From Xenorhabdus cabanillasii (GTDB lineage: Bacteria > Pseudomonadota > Gammaproteobacteria > Enterobacterales > Enterobacteriaceae): 64,000 nt of DNA. Location: positions 3,472,001-3,536,000 of the forward strand of contig NZ_QTUB01000001.1 in the NCBI RefSeq assembly GCF_003386665.1. Direction: 5' to 3'. This document shows, in pieces, positions 37,981 through 50,831 of the stretch. Positions within the stretch are counted from its first letter, which is position 1. Each line of letters begins with the position of its first letter. The notes under the pieces were generated by a model, which worked only from the letters and a program-made list of their open reading frames with translations, did no database searches and was not told where the DNA came from. Made by a program: the position numbers and the translations under genes.

Positions 37981-38322
37981 TTACATATCCATAATGATCA
38001 TAATATACAACTACTTATTATGCATAACGCAAAACAATAATGCGGCATAACAAAAAATTTCGGACACAGGTTTCTGTGTACGGAAGAAAAATTTACCTTA
38101 AGAATCAAAAAAGATCAATAATTTGATCGGAATTGACGATCAATTATCAATATATTGATAGGATTTATCAATCAAGAAAAAGTGAAGCGATCGAGAGAAG
38201 CATTTTTACATGTACGTCATAATTGTATAGATTAACGTTAACAACTGACTGAGGCAACTCTGGCTACCGAATTCGATACTGGCCTCATCCATGAGGCTAA
38301 TCTATTAATTTTACAGATAAAT
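37981..38322. promoter_or_regulatory. Fimbrial operon upstream region with clustered palindromes
   Basis: AT-rich gap between the NRPS stop and the pilin gene. It contains TTGATCG (38123-38129) facing CGATCAA (38137-38143), a perfect 16-base palindrome TATCAATATATTGATA (38145-38160), a further TATCAAT at 38166-38172 and GATCAAT at 38113. The repeated half-site (G/T)ATCAAT suggests binding of a regulator about 140-190 bases before the pilin ATG. GCCTCAT/ATGAGGC at 38282-38297 is another palindrome just after the NRPS stop, without a U run. I found no long inverted repeats of the invertible fim-switch kind. Confidence 0.5.
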
Positions 38323-41300
38323 TTAATCATAAAACTGACTGATACTCTCTTTTTCCTGACCGGATATGATGACATTCAGTAGTCGTTCATAATATTCAGC
38401 CAAACTATCAATGACTTCTTCTGTATACAGTTCTGGGTTGTAATTGAGTTCACACTCGATCTTTTGTGGCATATATATGAGATTCATTCCAAGTGATTCA
38501 AAAGGAATCACTTTGGCCTCTATCAATTCCACATCAAGATTTGGCAGTAATATTTTTTCATTTTTAGACATGTCGATAAAATCATAGAGATTTTGCGCAT
38601 CCAAATAGTTAAACAGAACATTAAATATATTATCTATCACTTTTTCTCCCACCGCTTCAATCACGACAGACATGTGGATATTTGAATTCTCTATGGTGCG
38701 ATGAATAGACTGACTGACCTGCTTAATGATTTCTTGCAGGCTCATCTCTTTACTGATGGTCGATTTTACTATTAATTCACTTAAGAATAACCCTATTGTT
38801 TGATGGCTTTCTGTGCGAGTACGGTCAGCTTTTGGTGAAGTAACAATATGTTGTGATTCACCGGAATGCATAAAGAGACAAGTATGGAACAAAGCCATAA
38901 ATAACATATAAGGCGTGATCTTATGCGTTCCACAATATTGCAAAACGGCTTTATCGAGTGAATCAGGTATTTTGATATGACGGACGTGAGACCGATATTT
39001 TGAGGCAAGGTGATGTCTGAAAGGAACTGGAAAATTACGTTCTGTACTAACTTCGGAAAATTGTTGTTGCCAGAATTTAATCTGTTTTTTAATCGCCTCA
39101 GTTGTATGAATTTCTTGCAAGTCATAAACATAACCAGAATATTGCATGGCAACCGGTGATAACGTATTTTCTTGCCCCTGTGAATAAGCCGTATATAACT
39201 GTTTAAACTCATTAATAATGATATTGACAGACCATCCATCGGAAATGATGTGGTGTATATCAACAAATAAAACCGTAATTGTTTCCGAAACAGGCAGTAA
39301 GAATGTCCTGATTAATGGGGCATTATAAATATCAAAAGGTGTTCTTAATTTCTCTTCCCAGAGCTTGTTAATTTCAACAATAATTTGTTCTTTCTCTATT
39401 CCTCCAGGTAATGCTTCGATAACTTGCAGGTTAATTTTCATATTGTTATCAGGTTGCATGAAAATTTGTTCATTTTCTTTATAAAACTTAAAACGTAAAC
39501 TTTCATGCCGTTCTAAGATGGTATTTAAACTTTTTTCTAACGCATTATGATTCAGTTCTCCCTCCATCAGCAAAGCAATTGGTACATGGAAACTATCCTC
39601 CAATAACCCTTCTTGAACAAAATACCAAAACAGTTTCTGACTATAAGAAATAGGTATTTTTCTATCAGATATACTGTGATCAGATATATTGTGTGTTGTC
39701 TTCGGTGCAGATATTTCGTGCTTATGACTGTGACGGATCACACTTGCGATTTGTGCAATAGTTGGATTTGCAAACAGCTGCTGCATACTGAAATTATTGG
39801 TTAACGTATTTCTTATGGAAGCGGTTATCTTAACAGCCAGGAGTGAATGACCTCCGAGCGAGAAGAAATGATCATAAATACCAATTTGATTGATTTTTAG
39901 ATGTTCTTGCCATAACTGACAGAGTTTTTCCTCAATTTCATCTCTTGGCGCGATATAAGTCTGACGGCGTAAGTCACTTTCATCCGGAACAGGTAACGCT
40001 TTTTTATCCACTTTATTATTCAGATTCAGTGGCATGCGTTCCAATGGGATATAAAGACTGGGCACCATATAATCAGGCAATTGTTTTTTCAGCGCGGATT
40101 CCAGTCGCTCTGCAAGTTCTCCGCTAATAGCAGGGAGTTGCGGATAATTGGCCAAATGCGTCTGGCTGTAATCTGAACGTGCCTGTATTTGAGGTAATTC
40201 ACCCCGACTGAAAATCACATCCAGTAAATCAGGTTGCTGCTGCGACCAGGTAAGCTCACACTGGTAGCCGCACTGTTGTGCATACTGAAGTAAAGATTCG
40301 AGTGCCAAAACTTGTTCTGTTGCTTCTGGAGAAAAACCGCCGGCCTCTTTTGGTGAAAAAACTATCTGATTAGACGGCCAATGACGTAGCCCTTCCGCTA
40401 AATCAAAATCCTCTTTGATGCGGGCATTAGGAATCCCGGAAACGCCGAACGTATCGAATTTTCCTGTCTCCAACACATTACGAAGCTCTTCAATAGAATT
40501 GAAATCGCACCAGGTTATAGGAAAATTACGACATAATTCTGTCTTCTTGTCGCATTTATGTAATATCACTTCATAACGATAGCGCAGCATTTCATTGTCA
40601 CTGATGCCACGTTTGACCAAAATATCAACTCTGCCAATTTCAGGGTAGCGTTTCGGCAATTGTGCAAAATAGGTCGGGCTAAGTAAAAACTCTTTTTCCT
40701 GCTGTAAACGCCGTTGAATGCGATTTGCCAGTGTACCCACCGAAATACGTTGCCCATTCAGGCGATTTTTCTCGATGGCCGTTACATGTGCAGTTAACAA
40801 ATCTAAGTTACGAATATCGCCCAGAAGGATTTTTCCCCCTGCTTCAACCGCAGGTAATAACTGTGTAATGACTTTTTCCAGATATTGAATATTGGGGAAG
40901 TATTGGACAACGGAATTAATCACAACGGTATCGAACTGATCAGGCGTGATTGTGCCTAAATTCAGTGCATCCCCCCTTCTCAGTTCTACGTGCGACCAGC
41001 CACGCTGTTGCAAAATCTTCTGGTGACGAGACAATACTTCCGCTGAAATATCAGTGGCCAATACGGATTCGCATCGTTCAGCATAACGATATAACAATAA
41101 GCCAGATCCACAGCCGATTTCTAATAAGCGGCGGGGATGCAGGGATTCAATCCGCTGCATCGTCCCCGTCCGCCACTCTTCCATTTGCTCCAACACAATC
41201 GGCTGTTCGGTATAACTGTTCATCCAGCCACCAAAATCACTATCGTCATCGCTCTTATCGGTAGCATCAATAGCAATGTTTTCTGTTATCTCCTGCCGAT

Positions 41301-43239
41301 ACTGACCATCAAAGATTTCTGTCCAGCTTTCAAGGTAATCGACATTAAAAGCGGCCGCTTTCTCCGCCAGCCAATTCGTACTCGGACAAACATAAGCAAT
41401 GAGTTTCCTGTCTTCACTGTCATAACCATCAACGATCACGGCAGCATTACTTAAAATCTCCTGCCCCGCAAGAACGGCTTCGATTTCTCCCAGTTCAATG
41501 CGATGGCTGCGGATTTTGATCTGCGAATCCAGACGGCCAATAAATTCCAGCTCACCTTCCGGCGTCCAGCGCACTAAATCACCGGTACGGTAAAGCCGGT
41601 CTGCCGGACTGGCACTGAAAGGATCACGGATAAACTGTTTTTCTGTGATGTCCGGTGCATTACGGTAACCGCGGGCCAGTTGAATACCACCGATATGCAG
41701 TTCCCCGACAGCACCAAGAGGCACCAGATTACCGTCGGAATTCAGGATACGCATGACGGTATTCGGCAACGGTTTTCCAATCGTCACTCGCTTATCTGCC
41801 GTTAATAAGGCGGTGGTCACAATCGAAGTACACTCCGTCGGGCCATAAACGTTAAACAGCTTTCTGCCCTGCGACCACTGTGCGGCGATATGTGGCGCCA
41901 CTGCTTCCCCTGCCAACAGCAAGGTTGATACTGTGCGCCATTTGCTGAAATCCAGATGGGGCAACAGCGCCGGCGGGAGTACGGCGTGAGTTATGTGGTG
42001 TTTTTCAACCATCTCATCCAGCCATTCAGGGGAACGGCGGTGTGTTTCTGAAATCAAATACAGCGTGGCACCATAGGCCAGAGTCATTGCCATTTCCAGC
42101 ACGGCGGCGTCGAAGCTCCAGGAAGCAAACTGCAACCCGCGAATATCAGCCTCCGCACCAAATAACCGGGCTTGCGACTGTGCCAGATTCACCCACCCTT
42201 TATGCTCCAGCATCGCGCCTTTTGGCCGGCCGGTAGAGCCCGAAGTGTAAATGACATAGGCCAGATGATCTTCTGTCAGGGGGAACGGCCGTTCGATGAT
42301 ATTCTCTGAAGGCAATTTTCGCAGGTATGACTGAATAACGTCTGTATCCAGACACACCACTTTTTGCCGGCTGACAGGCAATTTTTCAACCAGATGGGTT
42401 TCGGTCAGAATAAACATTGCCCCACTGTGTTCCAGCATATATTGCAGACGGGCTTGCGGGTAGCTAGGATCTAATGGCACATAGGCCGCACCGGCTTTCA
42501 GGATCCCCAATATTGCCACCACAGTTTGCAAGGAACGGGGAATGCAGAGCGCGATAAGGGTTTCAGATTGAATACCCTGTTCGAGCAAATAACGGGCTAA
42601 TTGGTTGGCTTGTTCATTCAGGGCTTGATAGCTTAAAGTACTGTCACCAAAGACCAGTGCAGTTTTTGCAGGATTTTTCGCTACCTGTTCTTCAAACAGT
42701 TCATGGAAGCAACGTCCTCGCTGACTATATTCCTGTGGCCCACTCCATTCATGCAATAAGATCTGTTTTTCCGCCTCTGCCAGGATTGGTAATTTATGCA
42801 CAGAGGGTTCTTTATTGACTGAATTATCTGCCATTACGTCCACAAGACCAGAAAGCAAAGTTTCGTAATTGGCGATAAATCTTTCGATGGTGCTCCTGTT
42901 AAACAGCCTCATATCTGAGATCCAGACTATAGATAATTCGTCTGTCTGTTCTTCTTCATAAACATGAACTTCCAAATCAAATCGCGTGGTAATAAACGCA
43001 TTTTTTTCAAATGTAATAATATTACCTTGTTCCAACGTTGTATCCTGTTGGTTGTTCTGTACAACAAACATGATTTGGAAGATGGGATTATGATTTAGGT
43101 TCCGTTCCGGGCTGATTTTTTCTACCAACATCTCAAACGGTAAATCTTGATGTTCGTAAGCATCCAGGATGGTGCGGCTATTTTGTTTTAATAATTCACT
43201 GAACGTCGGCTGGCCGGATAAATCCGTTCTGATCACCAA
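38323..43239 (-). CDS. RXP-type NRPS 4, second part: C end, A, MT, T, terminal C (frameshifted gene)
   Basis: Bulk of the last gene of the rhabdopeptide-type operon, joined to 43196-44350 by dropping one base of an eight-base run at 43249-43256 (restores [15 protein letters not shown]). It contains the end of the first C domain, an A domain ([11 protein letters not shown] near residue 330), an N-methyltransferase inserted in the A domain ([10 protein letters not shown] near 706, [16 protein letters not shown]), a carrier (SLGGHSLL near 1130) and a terminal C domain with HHIISDGWS near 1334. Specificity line D-A-L-V-L-A-V-S-I, shared with NRPS 2 and 3 and unassigned, probably a hydrophobic residue. 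In rhabdopeptide/xenortide systems the terminal C domain releases the chain onto an amine such as phenylethylamine. The listed first Met is an artefact of the frame break. Confidence 0.88.
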   Translation of the reverse strand: MVIRTDLSGQPTFSELLKQNSRTILDAYEHQDLPFEMLVEKISPERNLNHNPIFQIMFVVQNNQQDTTLEQGNIITFEKNAFITTRFDLEVHVYEEEQTDELSIVWISDMRLFNRSTIERFIANYETLLSGLVDVMADNSVNKEPSVHKLPILAEAEKQILLHEWSGPQEYSQRGRCFHELFEEQVAKNPAKTALVFGDSTLSYQALNEQANQLARYLLEQGIQSETLIALCIPRSLQTVVAILGILKAGAAYVPLDPSYPQARLQYMLEHSGAMFILTETHLVEKLPVSRQKVVCLDTDVIQSYLRKLPSENIIERPFPLTEDHLAYVIYTSGSTGRPKGAMLEHKGWVNLAQSQARLFGAEADIRGLQFASWSFDAAVLEMAMTLAYGATLYLISETHRRSPEWLDEMVEKHHITHAVLPPALLPHLDFSKWRTVSTLLLAGEAVAPHIAAQWSQGRKLFNVYGPTECTSIVTTALLTADKRVTIGKPLPNTVMRILNSDGNLVPLGAVGELHIGGIQLARGYRNAPDITEKQFIRDPFSASPADRLYRTGDLVRWTPEGELEFIGRLDSQIKIRSHRIELGEIEAVLAGQEILSNAAVIVDGYDSEDRKLIAYVCPSTNWLAEKAAAFNVDYLESWTEIFDGQYRQEITENIAIDATDKSDDDSDFGGWMNSYTEQPIVLEQMEEWRTGTMQRIESLHPRRLLEIGCGSGLLLYRYAERCESVLATDISAEVLSRHQKILQQRGWSHVELRRGDALNLGTITPDQFDTVVINSVVQYFPNIQYLEKVITQLLPAVEAGGKILLGDIRNLDLLTAHVTAIEKNRLNGQRISVGTLANRIQRRLQQEKEFLLSPTYFAQLPKRYPEIGRVDILVKRGISDNEMLRYRYEVILHKCDKKTELCRNFPITWCDFNSIEELRNVLETGKFDTFGVSGIPNARIKEDFDLAEGLRHWPSNQIVFSPKEAGGFSPEATEQVLALESLLQYAQQCGYQCELTWSQQQPDLLDVIFSRGELPQIQARSDYSQTHLANYPQLPAISGELAERLESALKKQLPDYMVPSLYIPLERMPLNLNNKVDKKALPVPDESDLRRQTYIAPRDEIEEKLCQLWQEHLKINQIGIYDHFFSLGGHSLLAVKITASIRNTLTNNFSMQQLFANPTIAQIASVIRHSHKHEISAPKTTHNISDHSISDRKIPISYSQKLFWYFVQEGLLEDSFHVPIALLMEGELNHNALEKSLNTILERHESLRFKFYKENEQIFMQPDNNMKINLQVIEALPGGIEKEQIIVEINKLWEEKLRTPFDIYNAPLIRTFLLPVSETITVLFVDIHHIISDGWSVNIIINEFKQLYTAYSQGQENTLSPVAMQYSGYVYDLQEIHTTEAIKKQIKFWQQQFSEVSTERNFPVPFRHHLASKYRSHVRHIKIPDSLDKAVLQYCGTHKITPYMLFMALFHTCLFMHSGESQHIVTSPKADRTRTESHQTIGLFLSELIVKSTISKEMSLQEIIKQVSQSIHRTIENSNIHMSVVIEAVGEKVIDNIFNVLFNYLDAQNLYDFIDMSKNEKILLPNLDVELIEAKVIPFESLGMNLIYMPQKIECELNYNPELYTEEVIDSLAEYYERLLNVIISGQEKESISQFYD
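41525..42147. repeat. A-domain gene-conversion tract, copy in NRPS 4
   Basis: About 623 bases that I find identical, base by base, to 46220-46842 in NRPS 3 (offset 4695). The tract covers the A-domain core with the substrate pocket; similarity falls beyond its ends. It points to recent conversion or duplication. Confidence 0.85.
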
Positions 43240-44350
43240 TGAATTTACAAAAAAAACCGATCAGAGATTCAATATCAGGATGTTGTCTGCCGGCAATTGC
43301 TGTTCCAACCAGAATATCTTTTTCATTACTATAGCGGCTCAGTAATACGGTAAAAGCCGTTTCCAGAAACATAAATAGTGTCACTTTATGTTTGATGCAT
43401 AATGCTCTGATTGCTTGAGTAAGACGTGCTGAAATGCGCTGTGGATGAAGCCGTCCTTCGAAATTTTGTTTCTCTGGACGTGGGTTATCCAGAGGTACAT
43501 GATGAAGTGGCGAAATACCCGCTAACTGGTTTTGCCAATAAGTTTGTTGTTTGTCCAGAGTCTTACCTTGCAGCCAGTTCCGTTGCCACTGGGCATAATC
43601 GGTATACTGAATTTTCAACGGCGGTAGTGGATTTACTTCATCTCGACAATAAGCCCGATACAAGGTAAGTAACTCGTTGAAAAATATAGGTATTGACCAG
43701 CCATCACAAGCGATATGGTGTATTGTATACAAAATCGCGTAATCATCTTCCGCCAATTTTATTAACCGGACGCGCAGCATCAGATCCGTGTTAAGGTTAA
43801 AAATCAAACTCTCTTCTTCCTTACCGAGTTGTTTTACCTGATAGTTTTTCTTAGTTTCAGACAGCCTGGATAAATCATAATGCGTAATTGGTAAATCGTA
43901 ATCGGCAGCAATAAATTGCCGTGGTTCGTTATTAATGACTTTAAAATGGGTACGCAACACTTCATGGCGTTCAAGTAACGCCTTAATAGCTGCTTCAAAT
44001 GCCTCAATGTTAATAGGCTCCCGCAGCCTGAAATCCCCCGTACAGTTATACTGGGGACTGCCTCCATTTAGTTGATCAATAAACCATAAACGCTGTTGAG
44101 CAAATGAAAGTGGATAATGTTCTGATTTGCCATCACGCGGAATATCTTGCAACCAGTGTTTTTGAGTTTCTTTTTCTGTATTAACCTGATTCAGGAATTC
44201 AATCAGCTCTTGCTTGTAAAGTTTCCATTCACTGAGCAATTCCGGCGGAATACTGTCACGGAGAGTTTCATATTGTAAGCGATTATCCTCACTAAACAGT
44301 GTGATCCCTTGACTTAAAGCCTCATTGACAATTTGCACAGCATTTTTCAT
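43196..44350 (-). CDS. RXP-type NRPS 4, first part: docking domain and C (frameshifted gene)
   Basis: Start of the fourth synthetase. Residues 1-55 are a TubC-like N-terminal docking domain ([20 protein letters not shown]), followed by a C domain with [16 protein letters not shown] and HHIACDGWS near residue 213. The frame runs into a spurious end ([11 protein letters not shown]) at the eight-base A/T run 43249-43256. Its ATG overlaps the TGA of NRPS 3 in the sequence GATATATGAAAAATG, which recurs at every junction in this operon. Confidence 0.88.
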   Translation of the reverse strand: MKNAVQIVNEALSQGITLFSEDNRLQYETLRDSIPPELLSEWKLYKQELIEFLNQVNTEKETQKHWLQDIPRDGKSEHYPLSFAQQRLWFIDQLNGGSPQYNCTGDFRLREPINIEAFEAAIKALLERHEVLRTHFKVINNEPRQFIAADYDLPITHYDLSRLSETKKNYQVKQLGKEEESLIFNLNTDLMLRVRLIKLAEDDYAILYTIHHIACDGWSIPIFFNELLTLYRAYCRDEVNPLPPLKIQYTDYAQWQRNWLQGKTLDKQQTYWQNQLAGISPLHHVPLDNPRPEKQNFEGRLHPQRISARLTQAIRALCIKHKVTLFMFLETAFTVLLSRYSNEKDILVGTAIAGRQHPDIESLIGFFCKFIGDQNGFIRPADVQ

Positions 44351-47300
44351 ATATCACCTTTCAGTATTTTTTTTGTCGTCTCTTGCTCAGTTCGGAAATG
44401 TTTTCTGCTTTCTTCAATAAGATGAACTGTGACTATTTGTGATAACTGCTCAAGTGTTGGGTGTTCAAAAAGACTTCTTAGTGGTATTTTGACGTTTAAT
44501 TCATTGCGTATTGAACTAATCAAACACGTCGCCTGGAGTGAATGTCCGCCCTGTGTGAAAAAGTTGTCATAAATTCCCACTTGGCTGACGTTCAGCAATT
44601 TCTGCCATAATTGACTGATTTTTTGTTCTATTTCATTTCTCGGTGCAACATAAGCCTGTCGGCGTAAGTCACTTTCATTTGGGATCGGTAACGCTTTTCT
44701 ATCTACTTTATTATTCAAATTCAGTGGCATGCGTTCCAAAGGGATATAGAGACTGGGTATCATATAATCAGGCAATTGTTTTTTCAGCGCGGATTCCAGT
44801 CGCTCTGCAAGTTCTCCGCTAATAGCAGGAAGTTGCGGATAATTGGCCAAATGCGTCTGGCTGTAATCTGAACGTGCCTGTATTTGAGGTAATTCACCCC
44901 GGCTGAAAATCACATCCAACAAGTCAGGCCGTTGTTGTGACCATGTCACGCCACACTGATAACCACACTGTTCGGCATAGTGAAGCAAAGACTCCAATGC
45001 CTGAACTTGTTCCATTGTTTGCGGAGAAAAACCGCCTGCATATTCTGACGGAGGGATCATCTGATTGGCAGGCCAGTGGCGTAACCCTTCCGCTAAAATA
45101 AAATCCTCTTTGATGCGGGCATTAGGTATTCCTGAAACACCTGCTGTCTGGTCTATCCCTGTCTGTAATAAATCACGCAGATCTTCCAGCGTGGAAAAAT
45201 CGTACCAAGTACAAGATAAATCATCACAAGGTGTCGTATATTCGTTTTTCTTATGCAGAATGACATCATACCGGTAGCGCAGCATTTCATTGTCACCCAC
45301 ACCACGTTTGACCAGAATATCAACCCGGCTGATTTCAGGATAACGTGTTGGTAACTGGGTAAAATAGGTTGGGCTGAGCAGCAATTCTGATTCTTGTTGT
45401 AATCGCCGCTGAATACGATTTGCCAATGTACTGACTTCGATACGTTGTCCATTCAGCTGGCCGTGTTCGATGGCAGTAGCATGCGCAGTTAACAGATCTA
45501 AATTGCGGATATCGGCCAACAGGATTTTTCCGCCTGCCTTAGTGACTGACAGTAACTGGGCAAACACTTTTTCCAGATATTGAACATTGGGGAAGTATTG
45601 GACAACGGAATTAATCACAACGGTATCAAACTGATCAGGCGTGATTGTGCCCAAATTCAGCGCATCCCCCCTTCTGAGCTCCACGTGCGACCAGCCACGT
45701 TGTTGCAGGATTTTCTTGTGTCGGGCTAACACGTCGGCTGAAATATCGGTAGCTAATACTGATTCACACTGAGCCGCATAACGGTACAACAAAACGCCTG
45801 TCCCACAGCCGATTTCCAGTAAGCGGCGGGGATGCAGGGATTCAATCCGTTGTATAATGCCGGCCCGCCACTCTTCCATTTGGTTTAACGTAATGGGCTG
45901 CCCGGTATAATTGTTCATCCAGCCGCTGAAATCACTGTCTGAATCTGTTCCATCTTTGTCATTGTCATTGTCATGACCGATATTTTCCGATGTATGTTGC
46001 CCATCAAAGATATTTTTCCAGTTTTCAAGATAGTTCTCATTAAATGCAGTCACTTTCTCGTCTAACCACGCCGTTGTAGGGCTGATATAAGCAATGAGTT
46101 TTTGATTTTCTCTGTCATGACCATATGTACTCACTACCGCATGACTGACAATATCATGTGCGGCTAAAACAGCCTCAATTTCCTCCAGCTCTATCCTGTA
46201 CCCCCTGATTTTGACCTGGGAATCCAGACGGCCAATAAATTCCAGCTCACCTTCCGGCGTCCAGCGCACTAAATCACCGGTACGGTAAAGCCGGTCTGCC
46301 GGACTGGCACTGAAAGGATCACGGATAAACTGTTTTTCTGTGATGTCCGGTGCATTACGGTAACCGCGGGCCAGTTGAATACCACCGATATGCAGTTCCC
46401 CGACAGCACCAAGAGGCACCAGATTACCGTCGGAATTCAGGATACGCATGACGGTATTCGGCAACGGTTTTCCAATCGTCACTCGCTTATCTGCCGTTAA
46501 TAAGGCGGTGGTCACAATCGAAGTACACTCCGTCGGGCCATAAACGTTAAACAGCTTTCTGCCCTGCGACCACTGTGCGGCGATATGTGGCGCCACTGCT
46601 TCCCCTGCCAACAGCAAGGTTGATACTGTGCGCCATTTGCTGAAATCCAGATGGGGCAACAGCGCCGGCGGGAGTACGGCGTGAGTTATGTGGTGTTTTT
46701 CAACCATCTCATCCAGCCATTCAGGGGAACGGCGGTGTGTTTCTGAAATCAAATACAGCGTGGCACCATAGGCCAGAGTCATTGCCATTTCCAGCACGGC
46801 GGCGTCGAAGCTCCAGGAAGCAAACTGCAACCCGCGAATATCGGCATCCGCACCAAATAACCGGGCTTGCGCCTGTGCCAGATTCACCCACCCTTTATGC
46901 TCCAGCATCGCGCCTTTTGGCCGGCCGGTAGAGCCCGAAGTGTAAATGACATAGGCCAGATGATTTTCTGTCAGGGGCACCGGACGATAAACAATATTAT
47001 CAGCGGGCAGGTTTTGCACATGCGACTGTACCGTGTCCAGACAGATAACACGTTGCTGACTGACAGGCAATTTATCAACCAGCGATGTTTCGGTCAGAAT
47101 AAATCCCGCCCCACTGTGCTCGAGCATATATTGCAGGCGGGCTTGCGGGTAACTGGCATCTAACGGTACATAAGCGCCGCCGGCTTTAAGAATACCCATC
47201 AGTGCAATCACTGTTTGTAACGACCGGGGAAGGCAAATGGCAACCAGGGTATCAGGCCGGATACCTTGCTCAATCAGGTAATGTGCCAACTGATTGGCCT

Positions 47301-49038
47301 GAGCATTAACGGCCTGATAACTTAAAGCCTCTCCACCAAAAACCAGCGCGGTTTTTCCAGGATTCAGTGCCACCTGGTCTTCAAACAACTCATGGAAACA
47401 ACGCCCTTGTGGGTAAGGGTTCTGTGGCCCATTTAATTCATGCAGTAAGGTATACTTTTCAGCTTCCGCCAATAATGGGAGTTCATGAACGGGGGGTTCT
47501 TTATTGACTGAATCATCTGTCATTACCTCAACGATGCCAGAAAGCAAAGTTTCGTAATTGGCGATAAATCTTTCAATGGTGCTCCTGTTAAACAGACTAT
47601 CTGAAATCCAGACTATAGATAATTCGTCTGTCTGTTCTTCTTCAAAAACATGAACTTCCAAATCAAATCGGGTAGTCAGAATCGAACGTTCTTTAGAAGT
47701 GACAACACTATCCTGCTCCAGAGTGGTATCCCGTTGATTATTCTGTACTGCAAACATGATCTGGAATATAGGATTATAATTTAAGCTTCGTTCCGGACTA
47801 AGCTTTTCTACCAGCATCTCAAAAGGCAGGTCTTGATTTGCATAAGCATCCAGAATGGTACGGCTGTTTTGTTTTAACAGTTCACTGAATGTAGGCTGAC
47901 CGGATAAATCCGTTCTTATCACCAGTGAATTAACGAAAAAGCCAATCAAAGATTCAGTGTCACGGTGTCTTCGTCCTGCAAGCGGCATTCCAACCAGAAT
48001 ATCTTTTTCGTTGCTGTAACGACTCAACAACACAGCAAAAGCCGTTTCCAGAAACATAAATAACGTCACTTCATGTTTGGTGCATAATGCTCTGATTGCT
48101 TGAGTAAGACGTGCTGAAATGCGCTGTGGATGAAGCCGCCCTTCAAAATGCTGTTTTTCTGGACGAGGATTATCCAGGGGCAAACGGTGAAGTGGTGAAA
48201 TACCTGATAACTGGTTTTGCCAGTAATCCAGTTGTTTTTTCAGCACATCCCCTTGCAACCAGTCCCGCTGCCATTGGGCATAATCGGTATACTGAACTTT
48301 TAATGGTGGCAGAGGATTATCCTCGCCCTGACAATAGGCACGATATAATGTAAGCAGTTCACTGATAAATATTGCCTGCGACCAGCCGTCACAGGCGATA
48401 TGATGGATCGTATAGAGAATGAAATAATCATCCTCTGTTAATTTCAGCAACCGAATACGCAGCATCAGGTCAGTGCTGAGGTTTACGGCTTGTTTCCACT
48501 CTTGTTCACCGAGTAGTTTAACCTGCTGTTCCTTCTCATATTCTGACAGCGAAGACAGATCATGCATTGTAATAGGCAAATCATAGGAAGTGGCGATAAC
48601 CTGTCGTGGCTCATTATCAATAATTTTGAAATAAGTACGCAGCGATTCATGGCGTTCAAGCAATGTTGCTACAGCAGCGTCAAAAGCGTTGAAGTTGAGC
48701 GGCTCTCTCAGCCTGAAATCGCCTGTGCAGTTATACTGATGGCTGCCTTCGGTTAGTTGATCAATTAACCACAAACGTTGCTGAGCAAATGAGAGTGGAT
48801 AATGTTCCGCACGATCATAACGCGGAATATCTTGCAGCCGGTAAGTGTTCGTGTCCTCTTCTGAATCGATCTGATTCAGGAAATCGATCAGCTCTTGTTT
48901 GTGCTGTTTCCATTCACTGAGCAGCTGTTCCGAAGGCATACTGTCACGGCTGGTTTTATATTTCAGTTTGTTATCAATCACAAACAGAGTGATCCCTTGA
49001 TTTAAAGCCTCATTGATGATCTGCGCGGCATTTTTCAT
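44347..49038 (-). CDS. RXP-type NRPS 3, docking-C-A-MT-T
   Basis: Intact 1563-residue module, the only methylating one in the operon without a frame break. Layout: TubC-like docking domain 1-55, C domain with HHIACDGWS near 214, A domain with [11 protein letters not shown] near 701, N-methyltransferase with [11 protein letters not shown] near 1076, carrier with QGGHSLQA near 1495, and a C-terminal docking tail ending [10 protein letters not shown]. Specificity line D-A-L-V-L-A-V-S-I. It should add an N-methylated hydrophobic amino acid. The gene is a mosaic: its C domain is nearly that of NRPS 2, its A core that of NRPS 4. ATGA overlaps join it to both neighbours. Confidence 0.93.
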   Translation of the reverse strand: MKNAAQIINEALNQGITLFVIDNKLKYKTSRDSMPSEQLLSEWKQHKQELIDFLNQIDSEEDTNTYRLQDIPRYDRAEHYPLSFAQQRLWLIDQLTEGSHQYNCTGDFRLREPLNFNAFDAAVATLLERHESLRTYFKIIDNEPRQVIATSYDLPITMHDLSSLSEYEKEQQVKLLGEQEWKQAVNLSTDLMLRIRLLKLTEDDYFILYTIHHIACDGWSQAIFISELLTLYRAYCQGEDNPLPPLKVQYTDYAQWQRDWLQGDVLKKQLDYWQNQLSGISPLHRLPLDNPRPEKQHFEGRLHPQRISARLTQAIRALCTKHEVTLFMFLETAFAVLLSRYSNEKDILVGMPLAGRRHRDTESLIGFFVNSLVIRTDLSGQPTFSELLKQNSRTILDAYANQDLPFEMLVEKLSPERSLNYNPIFQIMFAVQNNQRDTTLEQDSVVTSKERSILTTRFDLEVHVFEEEQTDELSIVWISDSLFNRSTIERFIANYETLLSGIVEVMTDDSVNKEPPVHELPLLAEAEKYTLLHELNGPQNPYPQGRCFHELFEDQVALNPGKTALVFGGEALSYQAVNAQANQLAHYLIEQGIRPDTLVAICLPRSLQTVIALMGILKAGGAYVPLDASYPQARLQYMLEHSGAGFILTETSLVDKLPVSQQRVICLDTVQSHVQNLPADNIVYRPVPLTENHLAYVIYTSGSTGRPKGAMLEHKGWVNLAQAQARLFGADADIRGLQFASWSFDAAVLEMAMTLAYGATLYLISETHRRSPEWLDEMVEKHHITHAVLPPALLPHLDFSKWRTVSTLLLAGEAVAPHIAAQWSQGRKLFNVYGPTECTSIVTTALLTADKRVTIGKPLPNTVMRILNSDGNLVPLGAVGELHIGGIQLARGYRNAPDITEKQFIRDPFSASPADRLYRTGDLVRWTPEGELEFIGRLDSQVKIRGYRIELEEIEAVLAAHDIVSHAVVSTYGHDRENQKLIAYISPTTAWLDEKVTAFNENYLENWKNIFDGQHTSENIGHDNDNDKDGTDSDSDFSGWMNNYTGQPITLNQMEEWRAGIIQRIESLHPRRLLEIGCGTGVLLYRYAAQCESVLATDISADVLARHKKILQQRGWSHVELRRGDALNLGTITPDQFDTVVINSVVQYFPNVQYLEKVFAQLLSVTKAGGKILLADIRNLDLLTAHATAIEHGQLNGQRIEVSTLANRIQRRLQQESELLLSPTYFTQLPTRYPEISRVDILVKRGVGDNEMLRYRYDVILHKKNEYTTPCDDLSCTWYDFSTLEDLRDLLQTGIDQTAGVSGIPNARIKEDFILAEGLRHWPANQMIPPSEYAGGFSPQTMEQVQALESLLHYAEQCGYQCGVTWSQQRPDLLDVIFSRGELPQIQARSDYSQTHLANYPQLPAISGELAERLESALKKQLPDYMIPSLYIPLERMPLNLNNKVDRKALPIPNESDLRRQAYVAPRNEIEQKISQLWQKLLNVSQVGIYDNFFTQGGHSLQATCLISSIRNELNVKIPLRSLFEHPTLEQLSQIVTVHLIEESRKHFRTEQETTKKILKGDI
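46220..46842. repeat. A-domain gene-conversion tract, copy in NRPS 3
   Basis: Partner of 41525-42147. First mismatch after the identical tract is at 46843 (G against A at 42148). Near-identity goes on for roughly another 120 bases. Confidence 0.85.
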
Positions 49039-49060
49039 ATATCACCTTTCAATAGTTCTT
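47665..49060. repeat. C-domain near-identity block, copy in NRPS 3
   Basis: Docking and C-domain coding sequence nearly identical to 52384-53779 in NRPS 2 at a constant offset of 4719, with scattered single-base differences (for example around 48925 and 48950). To the left of about 47665 the sequence instead follows NRPS 4. Confidence 0.75.
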
Positions 49061-50831
49061 GTTCTGTTTCTTGCCCAACCTGGAAATGTTTTCTTTTTTC
49101 CTTGATAAGATGAATAGTGATAATTTGTGATAATTGCTCAAGTGTTGGATGTTCAAAAACACTTCTCAATGGCACTTCTATTTCTAATTCGTTGCGTATT
49201 GAACTAATAAGACGGGTTGCCTGAAGTGAATGACCACCCAGTGTAAAGAAATTGTCATAAATGCCGACCTGACTGACGTTCAGCAAACGTTTCCATAACT
49301 GACCGATTTTAATTTCTATTTCATTTCTTGGTGCCACATAGTTTTGTCGGCGTAAATCGTCTTCATTTGGGATCGGTAGCGCTTTTTTATCCACTTTATT
49401 ATTTAAAGTGAGTGGCATTCGTTCCAGAGGAATGTAAAGACCAGGAACCATATATTCTGGTAGTTGCTGTTTCAGTGCAGATTCGAGTAATTCTGAAAGT
49501 TCTCCGCTAATAGCCGAAATTTGCGGATAGTTAGCTAAATGGTTTTGATTGTAGCCGGTACGGGCCTGTACTGGTGGTAACTCTCCGCGGCTGAAAATCA
49601 CATCCAGTAAATCAGGTTGCTGTTGTGACCACGTAACACCGCATTGATAACCACATTGTTCAGCATATTGCAGTAAGGATTCGAACTCCTGAACCTGTTT
49701 TAATGCCTGTGGGGAGAAAGTGCCGGCATTTTCTGGTGGAGTTACCATCTGATTGGCTGACCAGTGACGCAGCCCTTCTGCCAAAACAAAATCATCTTTA
49801 ACTTTGGCATTGGAAATGCCTGAAACACCCAATGTATCCTCTGTGCCCATCTGTAACAAACTGCGCAGATTTTCAAAAGAATCAAAATCGCGCCAATTTA
49901 GCGGCATTTCATGACAAGATTCGGTATTTTTATCTCTTTTATGTAAGATGACATCGTAACGATAACGCAGCATTTCATTGTCACCGATGCCACGTTTAAC
50001 CAGAATATCAACCCGGCCGATGTCAGGATAACGTTCCGGTAATTGAGCAAAATAAGTTGGACTGAGTAAAAGCTCAGGTTCTTGTTGTAAACGCCGCTGG
50101 ATACGGTTCGCCAGTATCCCTGCCTGAATACGCTGCCCGTTAAGGTGACTTTGCTCTATTGCTGTAGCATGGGCGGTTAAGAGATCTAAATTGCGAATGT
50201 CACCCAACAGAATCTTTCCGCCTGCTGTCACCGCGGGCATTAGCTGTTCAAGCACTTTCTCCAGATATTGAACATTAGGGAAATATTGGACAACGGAGTT
50301 AATCACGACAGTATCAAATTCGCCAGCATGTAATGTTCCTGAGTTGAGCGCGTCTCCTCTTCTTAGTTGTACATGTGACCAGCCACGTTGTTGCAGAATA
50401 TGTTGGTGTCGGTTTAAAACCTCAGCCGAAATATCAGTAGCCACTACTGACTCACACTGTTCAGCATAGCGATACAACAATAATCCGCTACCACAGCCAA
50501 TTTCCAGTAAACGGTGAGGATGCAGGGCGTTAATCCGGTGCATAATTCCTGCTAACCACTCTTCCATCTGCTCAAGAGCAATCGGCTGCTTAGTGTAGCT
50601 GTTCATCCAGCCGCTGAAATCACTGTCAGATTCTGCTGAACCACTGATATTTTCTTGCGGGGTATTCTCCGTTATGGGTTGACGGTATTGCTCATCAAAA
50701 ATTTCTGTCCAGTTTTCGAGGCTACCTGCGTTAAATTCAGTGGCCTTTTCACCCAACCATCCCGTACTTGGGCAGACATACGCAATAAGTTTTTTTATCT
50801 TCATCCTGACCATAAGCGATAACAACAGCAC
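49035..50831 (-). CDS. RXP-type NRPS 2, second part: MT, T (frameshifted gene)
   Basis: Continuation of NRPS 2 after an A7 run at 50790-50796; dropping one A turns [10 protein letters not shown] into [18 protein letters not shown], matching its sisters. It carries the N-methyltransferase ([10 protein letters not shown] near base 50500, [18 protein letters not shown]), the end of the A domain ([11 protein letters not shown]), a carrier with LGGHSLQA near base 49230 and the C-terminal docking tail ending [10 protein letters not shown]. The first few residues of the frame are out-of-frame shadow. It overlaps NRPS 3 by ATGA. Confidence 0.87.
   Translation of the reverse strand: MLLLSLMVRMKIKKLIAYVCPSTGWLGEKATEFNAGSLENWTEIFDEQYRQPITENTPQENISGSAESDSDFSGWMNSYTKQPIALEQMEEWLAGIMHRINALHPHRLLEIGCGSGLLLYRYAEQCESVVATDISAEVLNRHQHILQQRGWSHVQLRRGDALNSGTLHAGEFDTVVINSVVQYFPNVQYLEKVLEQLMPAVTAGGKILLGDIRNLDLLTAHATAIEQSHLNGQRIQAGILANRIQRRLQQEPELLLSPTYFAQLPERYPDIGRVDILVKRGIGDNEMLRYRYDVILHKRDKNTESCHEMPLNWRDFDSFENLRSLLQMGTEDTLGVSGISNAKVKDDFVLAEGLRHWSANQMVTPPENAGTFSPQALKQVQEFESLLQYAEQCGYQCGVTWSQQQPDLLDVIFSRGELPPVQARTGYNQNHLANYPQISAISGELSELLESALKQQLPEYMVPGLYIPLERMPLTLNNKVDKKALPIPNEDDLRRQNYVAPRNEIEIKIGQLWKRLLNVSQVGIYDNFFTLGGHSLQATRLISSIRNELEIEVPLRSVFEHPTLEQLSQIITIHLIKEKRKHFQVGQETEQELLKGDI

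Noticed and set aside
38282..38297. GCCTCAT/ATGAGGC as terminator of the RXP-type operon
   Set aside because: Two-base loop and no T run on the minus strand; left only as a palindrome.
37981..38322. Invertible fimbrial promoter (fim-type switch)
   Set aside because: No pair of long identical inverted repeats flanking a segment and no recombinase gene nearby; only short palindromes.
43196..43239. Independent start of a separate NRPS gene at 43239
   Set aside because: The Met lies in the middle of a conserved C-domain stretch ([11 protein letters not shown]) shared by the sisters; it is the same gene after a one-base shift.
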